5,639 bases of DNA from Methanoregula sp. (GTDB taxonomy: Archaea > Halobacteriota > Methanomicrobia > Methanomicrobiales > Methanospirillaceae): the NCBI GenBank assembly GCA_003157895.1, contig PMKW01000041.1, positions 1 to 5,639 on the forward strand. The letters run 5' to 3'. The notes below the pieces were generated by a model. That model was not told the origin of the DNA. It did no database searches and saw nothing but the letters and a program-made list of their open reading frames with translations. Positions 1 through 5,639 of this stretch are shown here, one piece after another (the first letter of the stretch is position 1; each line of letters starts with the position of its first letter). Made by a program: the position numbers and the translations under genes.

Positions 1-1
1 G

Positions 2-1120
2 CAAAACGCAGCAGGGGTCTGGGATACGAACTTCAAGGGAGTATGGCACCTCAGGGAAGACCCCTCTGGCACGGCTCCGCAGGTGCGGGACAGCACATCC
101 AATGCCAATCATGGCACCTCCGGTGGCGCGATGACCGCATCTGACCAGATTGCTGCCAAGATAAACGGGGGACTGGATTTTGACGGGAGCAATGATTATG
201 TGAGTACGAATTATGTCCAGACCGGTGTCACTGCGTACACTATTGAGGCCTGGATAAAAACCTCGACTACATCCATGCAGACCGTTATCGTTCATGACAG
301 GGGTTCTTTCTATAATAGTGGTCCAGGAAATAGTCTTACCCTGTCTATCGGAGGTACCTATCCGGGTAGTGGTTATGGTGCTGCGGGTGACGTAGCGTAC
401 GGAGTCGATAGTGATAATATTTACATAGGGCGCTATTCGTCGCCCATGATTGTTAATGACAATAACTGGCATCATCTTGTTGGTGTATGGACCGCTCCTG
501 CAGGGACTACGGTAGCTCCGGCCCAATTCAGTATTTATATCGATGGCACTCCAATTGCAATGACTGACGTGAACACTCAACTTGGCCCCCCTGCCCCCAT
601 ATCGCCTTTAACCGGATTAAACGGAACGCAAATAGCCCAACACCAACCGTGGGGCACGTATCTCCTTGGCACATTAGATGAGATCCGCATCTCCAATTCC
701 GCCCGCTCAGCAACCTGGATTTTAACCGAGTATCGCAACCAGAACAGCCCCTCAACCTTTTACACCGTAGGGGCAAAGGAGACCCTGTCTTCGGTCTACG
801 TGCCCTTCGGGACCCTCGCTTCTGCGGTTTTCTATACAACATTTTCCAGTTCACGCTGGGATCTGCTCGCATGGGATAATGATACCGTTTCAGGAACAAA
901 TATCACGTTCCAGGTGAGGGCATCGAATACGCTGTTTGACAAGAATGCTACAGCTCCGCCCTGGGTCAATGCCAGTTGGCCATCACCCGTCCTGACTGTA
1001 TTACCCTCCGGCTCGTTACCTGCCGGAAATTACCTCCAGTGGCGTGCCAACCTGACGACCACCGACACAGCAAAAACCCCTGTCCTCAGGGAGGTAAGGG
1101 TATGGTATTCCGACCCGTAA
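2..1120 (+). CDS. Secreted LamG/ConA-like surface protein, 5'-truncated by window edge
   Basis: The frame is open from base 2, so the start lies left of the window; the GTG at 83 is only an internal codon. About 372 residues are visible. The first stretch (VWDTNFKGVWHLREDPSG, then a DSTSN..HGT segment) resembles the junction after a DUF2341 domain in methanogen surface proteins. Residues about 57-257 form a LamG/concanavalin A-like lectin fold: GLDFDGSNDYV, YTIEAWIKT, NNWHHLVGVW, FSIYIDGTPI, and LLGTLDEIRISNSARS near its end. Residues about 265-372 are a second beta-rich module (ITFQVRAS, NYLQWRANL, TPVLREVRVWY) that ends the protein. Such folds usually bind glycans or mediate adhesion outside the cell; the ligand here is unknown. 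No C-terminal membrane helix or sorting signal is present, so it may be released or held by a partner. The anchored gene at 1182 follows after 61 bp. The LamG-type call is firm; the DUF2341 link is inferred because that domain is outside the window. Confidence 0.85.
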   Translation, partial: QNAAGVWDTNFKGVWHLREDPSGTAPQVRDSTSNANHGTSGGAMTASDQIAAKINGGLDFDGSNDYVSTNYVQTGVTAYTIEAWIKTSTTSMQTVIVHDRGSFYNSGPGNSLTLSIGGTYPGSGYGAAGDVAYGVDSDNIYIGRYSSPMIVNDNNWHHLVGVWTAPAGTTVAPAQFSIYIDGTPIAMTDVNTQLGPPAPISPLTGLNGTQIAQHQPWGTYLLGTLDEIRISNSARSATWILTEYRNQNSPSTFYTVGAKETLSSVYVPFGTLASAVFYTTFSSSRWDLLAWDNDTVSGTNITFQVRASNTLFDKNATAPPWVNASWPSPVLTVLPSGSLPAGNYLQWRANLTTTDTAKTPVLREVRVWYSDP

Positions 1121-1181
1121 GGACTGAGGTTCACGTCATGGTATCACAGGTCAGCATGAAAAAAAAACAGAATTACTGCCT

Positions 1182-2771
1182 ATGAAAAACACACGATCAC
1201 CATCAGGAAAGCCATGGCTGCTAAAAGGGCTCATCATTCTGTTCCTGCTCCTGCCCGTACCTGTTCTGGCCCAGGGACCTGCCGACCTCACCGTAGGCGC
1301 GACAGGAGCATTCCCCTGGTCTGTATCCGGTATCGTGCCGGGGATGTCGGGTTCGACATACATCGAGCTGCATAACAGCGGGACTTCCGGGGGGACCCTG
1401 TATATCTGGCTCGACAATATCAGCGAGACTGATCCGCATGGCAGCGGAACCGCTTTGGGCAATTATATGTATTTCAATGTCTCTCACCCCCGTCTCTCAA
1501 CATCGGTCCTGCTTCCCGCAAAAGTCTATTCTTTTCCCACGGCTCCCATGAGTACGGATTATATTATTATTTCCCCGTTCTCTTCCGGTGAAACGATAAA
1601 ACTGAACTGGACGTGGGAGTTTAAGGAAACCGGAACCCCCCAGAACGATGCACAGAATGCAGCCCTCCGGTTCAATATTTCCTACATGCTGGTAACCTTG
1701 CCTTCGCCAACGACGACTGTGCCAACCCCGCCGCCTGTCCCGACACCAACTCCTGTCCCAACACCAACGCCGGGTGGTGGCGGCGGAGGTGGCGGAGGTG
1801 GAGGTGGGGGTGGCGGAAGCAATACGTTCACGTCGCTGATCTCAGGGGTACTTCAACAACTCGGTCCTCCTGAACCGCCACAACCTGTCTGTCAGAACGT
1901 ATCACAGAACTATACCGCAGGGTTTGTGGGAATGCTCTACAATGCTGACAATGAAAAGACTCTCGATCTGAATCTCACCAAAGCCCGGGCCGGAGAAGCT
2001 AATGTAACGATATATCCGGATCACATTGATGTCTACCAGCATGATTTAACGATATATCCGGATCACATCCATATTTACCCGCATGATACAGGGGGAGTGC
2101 TCTTCAGGTTCTGGATGGATACTTCTGATATCAGGAATACGACAAGAATTGTAAAACGCGTGGACAGCGCCGAACTCTGGACCGATCCCCTTGTTGCAAA
2201 CCTGACAACCGGGACGTATACCGGTTCAATTCACGCGGTCCCGATCCGCATTTTCCCGCAATCTGTAATAAGAATCACCCTCACCGACTGTATCAACCCC
2301 GAGATCACCGGCGAGATCCGGAATGTTTCCGCAGAGAACAACCTTACGCTGGGGGATATTCCCTACGCGATGGATGTGGAGAGGTTCAATCTTACCGAGA
2401 TAGGTGAGACCAACGTGAGCATGACGCTTCCCGTATCATGGTTCGATCGGCAGGGGGGAGGGACAGACCTGGTTCATATTGCAAGAATCGGCGATGAGAC
2501 CACAAAAACGACACTTCTCAGTACCGTATTTGTCGGAAACGATTCAAACGCGAACATGATCTTCCGGGGCGATTCGCCCTCCGGGTCATCCCTCTATGCA
2601 ATATTCTCTGAAACGGGTCTGCAAAAGCAGGAGCAATCCCATGAAACCATCCCGTCGATACAGTCATGGTGGCATAACTCCATTTTGATTGCAGCGATCC
2701 TTATTATGATAATAATAGCACTCGCTCTCATCATCATCTATTTCAGACGGCGCCGGAAAATGAAGGCATAA
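1182..2771 (+). CDS. Membrane-anchored surface protein with TasA/camelysin-like N-domain, Pro-Thr stalk and Gly15 tract
   Basis: This is a complete 529-residue gene. Residues 1-31 are a signal peptide (basic start, LIILFLLLPVPVLA core). Residues 33-172 resemble the TasA/camelysin beta-sandwich: FPWSVSGIVPGMSG, IELHNSGTSGGTLYI, and a late segment with W plus N..Q. Residues 174-197 are a Pro/Thr stalk and 198-212 are fifteen consecutive glycines. A second domain follows, bracketed by C237 and C370, which may form a disulfide. It contains a duplicated 14-residue IYPDHI unit (275-302). Residues about 395-478 resemble the PGF-pre-PGF domain (MTLPVSWF, VHIARIGD, SPSGSSLYAIF). A membrane helix (about 499-520) ends in FRRRRKMKA, a stop-transfer anchor placing the bulk outside the cell. 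There are many N-X-S/T sequons. The ATG at 1182 is chosen because it gives a proper signal peptide and no other start lies between it and the in-frame stop at 1125; no clear Shine-Dalgarno site is visible. The function is probably structural or adhesive, with specific role unknown. TasA kinship is by pattern only. Confidence 0.85.
   Translation: MKNTRSPSGKPWLLKGLIILFLLLPVPVLAQGPADLTVGATGAFPWSVSGIVPGMSGSTYIELHNSGTSGGTLYIWLDNISETDPHGSGTALGNYMYFNVSHPRLSTSVLLPAKVYSFPTAPMSTDYIIISPFSSGETIKLNWTWEFKETGTPQNDAQNAALRFNISYMLVTLPSPTTTVPTPPPVPTPTPVPTPTPGGGGGGGGGGGGGGGSNTFTSLISGVLQQLGPPEPPQPVCQNVSQNYTAGFVGMLYNADNEKTLDLNLTKARAGEANVTIYPDHIDVYQHDLTIYPDHIHIYPHDTGGVLFRFWMDTSDIRNTTRIVKRVDSAELWTDPLVANLTTGTYTGSIHAVPIRIFPQSVIRITLTDCINPEITGEIRNVSAENNLTLGDIPYAMDVERFNLTEIGETNVSMTLPVSWFDRQGGGTDLVHIARIGDETTKTTLLSTVFVGNDSNANMIFRGDSPSGSSLYAIFSETGLQKQEQSHETIPSIQSWWHNSILIAAILIMIIIALALIIIYFRRRRKMKA
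1701..1817 (+). repeat. Low-complexity Pro-Thr stalk and GGN tract
   Basis: Within the 1182-2771 gene, 1701-1772 encodes a Pro/Thr/Val stalk. It includes an 18-bp near-perfect tandem repeat, 1734-1751 and 1752-1769, each encoding PVPTPT with two base differences. Immediately after, 1773-1817 is fifteen glycine codons mixing GGT, GGC, GGA and GGG. A stalk plus flexible glycine hinge would separate the N-terminal domain from the anchored half. The tract is prone to in-frame length change by slippage. Confidence 0.95.
2004..2087 (+). repeat. 42-bp tandem duplication encoding two 14-residue units
   Basis: Copies at 2004-2045 and 2046-2087 match at 36 of 42 bases by hand alignment and stay in frame. 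They encode VTIYPDHIDVYQHD and LTIYPDHIHIYPHD. The alternating pattern suggests an added beta-hairpin. The His/Asp-rich units could bind metal, but that is only a possibility. Confidence 0.93.
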
Positions 2772-2776
2772 GGTTA

Positions 2777-2785
2777 TTTTTTTTT
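2777..2785 (+). terminator. Oligo-T transcription terminator after the anchored surface gene
   Basis: A run of nine T begins 6 nt after the TAA of the 1182-2771 gene. Archaeal RNA polymerase terminates at such coding-strand T tracts without needing a hairpin. It would end the plus-strand transcript carrying the two surface genes. Placement supports it; no experimental evidence. Confidence 0.6.
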
Positions 2786-2867
2786 GGGTAAAGTACCAAT
2801 CCAGCCCCTGACAATCTCCTCACAGGAACAGGATCCTTCGCATCTTAATCCTGTCAGATTCTTTGCG

Positions 2868-3125
2868 ATGATTGTATCTCCAGATATATTCAGCGAGATA
2901 CAGGAGAAGTTTCTATTTGGTTATTCCACCTTTAAATGCGGGTTTTCGTTTAAGAAATCCCAGAATCCCTCCAGCCTGATCCATCCTGATAAGGTCTCAT
3001 GGATATCCACCTCGCCGGTACCATGGATGGGATCGAGACCGCTATCAGGATACGCAGACACTATGGAATACCCATCATTTTCCTCACTTTATACGCTGAT
3101 GAGGTCGCCCCCGGGCGGATAAAAA
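2868..3125 (+). pseudogene. Decayed, frameshifted response-regulator receiver (REC) remnant
   Basis: From 2999, one frame reads MDIHLAGTMDGIETAIRIRR followed by HYGIPIIFLTLYADE. This is the beta3-to-beta4 core of a methanogen receiver domain, including the expected phospho-acceptor Asp (second residue of MDIHLAG). That frame is closed just upstream by TAA at 2990-2992. The preceding receiver-like text is in another frame, 2868-2996: MIVSPDIFSEIQEKFLFGYS, ending in HPDKV. This fits the alpha1-beta2-alpha2 part of a receiver and the usual PDLVLMDI join if one base was lost near 2996. The N-terminal acidic pair and the beta5 Lys are not recognisable, and similarity fades after about 3110. It has no plausible start and runs into the converging minus-strand gene. 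I read it as a dead fragment of a sensor or regulator gene. The downstream half is clear; the upstream half is a weaker match. The rest of the 2772-3146 gap holds only the two T tracts. Confidence 0.65.
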
Positions 3126-3126
3126 A
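3121..3126 (-). terminator. Possible oligo-T terminator for the tethered response regulator gene
   Basis: On the minus strand a T6 run, preceded by GGGG, lies about 20 nt beyond the TAA at 3147-3149. Its position suits an archaeal T-tract terminator between converging units. It is short, so the call is tentative. Confidence 0.35.
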
Positions 3127-3146
3127 CCCCGTCACCAAAACGGACA

Positions 3147-4406
3147 TTAATTATTGCACTCAACAGGTACGGGTTCGGAAGATAGCACCGGAGCTAATTG
3201 AGATTGCAGTTTTCTCAGTCTCATTTCCCGGGATCCTATTTCCGCGCTTATGTCGTCGATAGTTCTTATCATCCCGTCCGCCATGGATCCGCCTGTAGTA
3301 TATGCTGAACGAACGATCCTGATTATTTTCTTTTCCACCTCGACCCTTTTTCGCAAACGGGCGTATTCACATACAAGTTCCTTTTCAAAGCCTGCTTTTA
3401 ACGCAACACGGATCTCTCTCTCAATTAACTTTTTTCTTGTGAGCACATACTCGATTGCACTGTACAAATCCTGTGCATTAACGGGTTTGAGGATATAATC
3501 CTCAATACACACCCCGTATTTTTTCGCTTCAGCGGGCGTGGGTTGTTTTCCGGTAACCATCAGGATTGGGATCTGTTTCCACAATGAATTTTCCTTGATC
3601 TTTTCCAGTGTCTGCCATCCATCCATAGGGTACATCATAATATCCAGCAGAATGAGATCCGGAAGTTTCTTCTGGCTTTGCAGGACGGAGATGCACTCTT
3701 TACCGCTTTGTGCCGTAATCGGTACGTATCCTTTTCGGGCGAGAAGCAGTGAGAATATATCTACGATAGCCGGTTCATCATCCACGATCAGGATCTGTAT
3801 GGGCTGAGAACGCCTGATCAAATACCCTATCCCGGAAAATGCGATAAGGATGACCCCGATTATCGCGACTATTTCTGCCGTGACAGGGACAGTACGGGCA
3901 GGGACTGGCTGCTGGATGGATTTTATATCGGGATCATCCGGGTATATTTGTTGAAATGCTGATATGGGAGCTGTAAGGTCAATGGTAATGAGGGTATTTC
4001 CCGTAAGGGAGTCAATCAGAGTAATATACTGGAGACCGGGCGTAAACGGTACGATGACACCGAAATCCACATGAGGATTATCCTGAGTGGAGCCAATCAG
4101 TCCCTGCGCGGTGCCGCCGGACCCTGTCGCTACACTATCCCCCATCTGAATTCGCGGGTCCCTGATGGAAAACTCATTAATCGTTTTTTTCTGAGAGTCG
4201 AGAAGCAATCCCCTGATGCTGCCGGATTGAAGATTCAGGTTCGGCGCAGTGCCGTATTGAATATCAGACGAACCCTCTTTTACCATCCCGTTATCATAGA
4301 CCAGGTTGATAACAGCGATCTTCTGGTAAGGGTTATTATTTGCAGCGGTTGCTGGAATAAAGAGCAAAAGGAGGAGAATAAGTCCGACCAACAATCTGAG
4401 CTGCAT
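3147..4406 (-). CDS. Membrane-tethered response regulator: extracytosolic domain, TM helix, cytosolic REC domain and helical tail
   Basis: I start at the ATG at 4406 (419 residues). It opens directly into a signal peptide (MQLRLLVGLILLLLLFIPAT) and has GGTG 4 nt upstream; the TTG at 4421 would add only five residues. Residues about 23-170 are an extracytosolic, probably beta-rich domain I do not recognise (IAVINLVYDNG, SIRDPRIQMGD, VDFGVIVPFTPGLQYITLID). A membrane helix spans about 177-197 (AEIVAIIGVILIAFSGIGYL), followed by RR. A receiver domain occupies about 203-322 with a complete active site: D209-D210 (ILIVDDEP), phospho-acceptor D255 (LILLDIMMYPMDGW), T285 (ILMVTG) and K307 (YILKPV). 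The charged helical tail (about 325-405) may be a coiled coil. There is no kinase, DNA-binding or other catalytic domain. It therefore probably takes phosphate from a separate histidine kinase and passes signal by protein contact, possibly across the membrane. The M64-like protease gene lies 67 bp upstream on the same strand. REC identity is secure; role is inferred. Confidence 0.9.
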   Translation of the reverse strand: MQLRLLVGLILLLLLFIPATAANNNPYQKIAVINLVYDNGMVKEGSSDIQYGTAPNLNLQSGSIRGLLLDSQKKTINEFSIRDPRIQMGDSVATGSGGTAQGLIGSTQDNPHVDFGVIVPFTPGLQYITLIDSLTGNTLITIDLTAPISAFQQIYPDDPDIKSIQQPVPARTVPVTAEIVAIIGVILIAFSGIGYLIRRSQPIQILIVDDEPAIVDIFSLLLARKGYVPITAQSGKECISVLQSQKKLPDLILLDIMMYPMDGWQTLEKIKENSLWKQIPILMVTGKQPTPAEAKKYGVCIEDYILKPVNAQDLYSAIEYVLTRKKLIEREIRVALKAGFEKELVCEYARLRKRVEVEKKIIRIVRSAYTTGGSMADGMIRTIDDISAEIGSREMRLRKLQSQLAPVLSSEPVPVECNN

Positions 4407-4410
4407 TTTA

Positions 4411-4414
4411 CACC
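4411..4414 (-). promoter_or_regulatory. GGTG ribosome-binding site deciding the start of the tethered response regulator
   Basis: The minus strand reads GGTG, then TAAA, then the ATG at 4406. GGTG is part of the archaeal Shine-Dalgarno consensus GGAGGTGA, and the 4-nt gap fits. It supports the ATG over the TTG at 4421, which sits upstream of this site. Confidence 0.55.
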
Positions 4415-4431
4415 ACGGCAATCTTATCTGA

Positions 4432-4516
4432 ATAAAGATACGTTCTAGTTAATCTACTATTCGTTTTGTCTATCTAAGGAAAAATACGGTTTAGTATATT
4501 TACTATTCGTTTTGTC
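4432..4516 (-). repeat. Imperfect direct duplication (46-bp period) spanning the metalloprotease stop codon
   Basis: On the minus strand, 4516-4478 and 4470-4432 are direct repeats matching at 31 of 39 bases, the first 16 perfectly (GACAAAACGAATAGTA). The upstream copy encodes the protease tail TKRIVNILNRIFP with TAG at 4476-4474. The downstream copy lies after the stop in the intergenic region. Read in the equivalent register, the second copy gives TKRIVD and a stop, so it looks like a duplicated gene end. The 46-bp offset shifts the frame by one. Confidence 0.85.
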
Positions 4517-5639
4517 GATGCATTGCCAAATGAACCGCTCCATCCTCCATTCATAATGTCCGGATTTGGATCCCATTTCCAGAACCCGTTCAGACAACTA
4601 TTTTCTTTCTCCTGAATCTGGCGACAGTTATCGGGCGCCCAGCTATTTGCAAGTGCAGCCGCCCGGCACCTCGCTTCTGAGCTCCATATATTGGAATTTG
4701 GCTCATTTTCCGCATAATAACTGTTTCCACAGTAGGTGTCCATAAGCCCATAGAGTCCATGACCGATTTCATGCATGCCAAGATAGAAGTCACCGGCGTC
4801 AATTTTTAAGTATACCCGCCCAAGTCCGTTCGGATTTGTACAGCCGGCCGGTTGGCTGATGGTCCCCCCGTATCTCCCATCATAGTCTGAATAGAGAATT
4901 ATGGTTAAATCGCTGAAGGTGACGTTCTGCCAGTAACTTTTCGGGATTGCTCCAGAACAGCCATCGAATGCATCTGCATAGGTCTGCCCGTCCCAGTAAT
5001 AATAAAAATTGAATTTATCGGCATAATTTCCCGAAACAGGGTAAACCCCGGAAAGGTTTGAAGGGTACATCTCAAACGTTTCGTTGATGAACCGGATCAC
5101 ATCATTTTCAAATTGCGGCTGGCCTCCTGGATACCCGTTGAAGGAGACTTTCCTGTTTGTCGTACGGTTAACTGAGGTATCTGATGGTAAAAATACGACA
5201 TCAATCTCGGAGTTTATGGGGCCGTTTATCTGGAGGGGAATAATTCCGAATGGATGAAGATTCAGTTCCAGCATTTGATTGTTCGTGAAGTCCTCCTGGA
5301 CCGTCTTTTCCTGGTACCTCTCTTTAACCGCCCGGATCGTTACCGTACCTGACGGGTAACTGGCTGCAGAAAAAGTAAATGAACCATCTTTCAAAGAGGT
5401 TCCCGCAAGATTACCGTTAATATAATAATCAACACCCCCAAGGGGTGTCTGGTTTTGTGCATCCCGTGTTACAACCGAAATATTTTCCCCGGCGAATGTC
5501 CGGTTTTGTATGGCTTGTGTTATAACAGGGATATTTTCTGCCGGGGGTCCTTCCTGGGATAATGGTTGCTCTCCAGAATAACCTCCGGGCCATCCGGTCA
5601 GGATTAAGGATATGGGTATAATTACAAATAATAATCCGC
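4474..5639 (-). CDS. Secreted M64-like (IgA peptidase-type) zinc metalloprotease, N-terminus beyond window edge
   Basis: The frame is open to the right edge with no ATG or GTG inside, so the true start lies outside; the TTG at 5392 is internal. About 387 residues are visible, numbered from the first full codon. Residues 1-20 are hydrophobic (LLFVIIPISLILTG), the core of a signal peptide or N-terminal anchor. Residues about 34-67 hold a 17-residue tandem duplication. Residues about 52-110 resemble a small PEGA or carboxypeptidase-regulatory-like beta domain (GGVDYYINGNLAG, GTVTIRAVKERY). The catalytic domain contains HEIGHGLYGLMDTY: ligands H289 and H293, catalytic E290, and D300 as likely third ligand. 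This matches the HExGHxxxGLxDEY pattern of peptidase family M64, although the usual DE is DT here. DIMNGG near M362 is a probable Met-turn. Six cysteines in the catalytic half suggest disulfides, fitting an extracellular enzyme. The substrate is unknown; surface or foreign protein is a guess. The response regulator gene follows after 67 bp. Metalloprotease is firm, M64 likely. Confidence 0.82.
   Translation of the reverse strand, partial: GLLFVIIPISLILTGWPGGYSGEQPLSQEGPPAENIPVITQAIQNRTFAGENISVVTRDAQNQTPLGGVDYYINGNLAGTSLKDGSFTFSAASYPSGTVTIRAVKERYQEKTVQEDFTNNQMLELNLHPFGIIPLQINGPINSEIDVVFLPSDTSVNRTTNRKVSFNGYPGGQPQFENDVIRFINETFEMYPSNLSGVYPVSGNYADKFNFYYYWDGQTYADAFDGCSGAIPKSYWQNVTFSDLTIILYSDYDGRYGGTISQPAGCTNPNGLGRVYLKIDAGDFYLGMHEIGHGLYGLMDTYCGNSYYAENEPNSNIWSSEARCRAAALANSWAPDNCRQIQEKENSCLNGFWKWDPNPDIMNGGWSGSFGNASTKRIVNILNRIFP
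4492..4502 (-). promoter_or_regulatory. Possible TATA-like box upstream of the tethered response regulator
   Basis: The minus strand reads AGTAAATATAC within the end of the protease gene, about 90 bp before the ATG at 4406. It is AT-rich and resembles an archaeal TATA element that could give a leader of roughly 60 nt. The match is weak, it lies in coding sequence, and read-through from the protease gene is an equal alternative. Confidence 0.2.
5437..5538 (-). repeat. 51-bp tandem duplication in the protease N-terminal region
   Basis: On the minus strand, 5538-5488 and 5487-5437 are adjacent 17-codon units matching at about 35 of 51 bases. They encode ENIPVITQAIQNRTFAG and ENISVVTRDAQNQTPLGG (the last G belongs to the following sequence). 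Each carries an N-X-T sequon. The duplication lies between the hydrophobic segment and the first beta domain, so it lengthens a linker or edge strand. It is older or faster-evolving than the 42-bp repeat at 2004. Confidence 0.75.

Noticed and set aside
83..85. GTG as the start of the LamG protein
   Set aside because: The frame is open to base 2 and the upstream residues (VWDTNFKGVWHL) belong to the same protein family pattern.
528..899. Minus-strand open frame of 123 codons inside the LamG gene
   Set aside because: Arg/Gly/Pro/Cys-rich composition typical of an antisense shadow; the plus-strand frame has clear LamG motifs.
1156..1185. Nine-codon frame MKKKQNYCL whose TGA overlaps the ATG at 1182, resembling a translationally coupled leader peptide
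   Set aside because: No ribosome site, no regulatory motif, and the overlap can arise by chance in an A-rich spacer.
1151..1487. Two minus-strand open frames over the start of the anchored surface gene
   Set aside because: No recognisable domain or start signals; the plus-strand signal peptide and beta domain explain the sequence.
2004..2087. Direct repeats considered as a CRISPR or attachment-site signature
   Set aside because: Only two adjacent copies without spacers, fully in frame within a gene, and no cas, integrase or tRNA sequence nearby.
4071..4448. Plus-strand open frame of 125 codons antisense to the response regulator
   Set aside because: Shadow of the outer domain and signal peptide of the minus-strand gene; no domain recognised.
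5392..5394. TTG as the start of the metalloprotease
   Set aside because: The frame continues upstream with a coherent beta domain and a hydrophobic signal-like segment to the window edge.

Overview
The window looks like part of a methanogenic archaeon of the Methanomicrobiales, Methanoregula-like. This is an inference from protein style, not from a marker gene. The clues are large secreted or surface beta-sandwich proteins with many N-glycosylation sequons, Pro/Thr linkers, a DUF2341/LamG-type protein, a PGF-pre-PGF-like segment, weak or GGTG-type Shine-Dalgarno sites, and methanogen-style receiver domains. Base composition is moderate, near 50% GC by eye. No rRNA, tRNA, CRISPR array or insertion sequence was seen.

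Layout: the plus strand carries the 3' part of a LamG-type secreted protein (2-1120, cut by the left edge). A signal-peptide/C-terminal-anchor surface protein follows (1182-2771), with a TasA/camelysin-like N-terminal domain, a Pro-Thr stalk and a run of 15 glycines. Next come a T9 tract and a decayed, frameshifted receiver-domain remnant (about 2868-3125). The minus strand carries, in transcription order, a secreted M64-like zinc metalloprotease whose 5' end lies beyond the right edge (5639-4474), then a membrane-tethered response regulator (4406-3147). The two strands converge near 3120-3150.

How the genes may work together: four of the five coding segments concern the cell surface or what crosses it. 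The LamG protein has no visible anchor and lies 61 bp before an anchored protein, so the pair could form a surface complex (inference). The protease and the tethered response regulator are 67 bp apart on the same strand and may be co-transcribed. The regulator has an extracytosolic domain, one internal membrane span and a cytosolic receiver domain with no histidine kinase domain, an unusual arrangement.

Small-scale duplication is a recurring theme. There is a 42-bp tandem repeat inside the anchored protein, a 51-bp tandem repeat near the start of the protease, and an imperfect 46-bp-period duplication across the protease stop codon. No complete new system is demonstrated. The most interesting items are the membrane-tethered receiver, the stop-codon-spanning duplication and the eroding receiver remnant.
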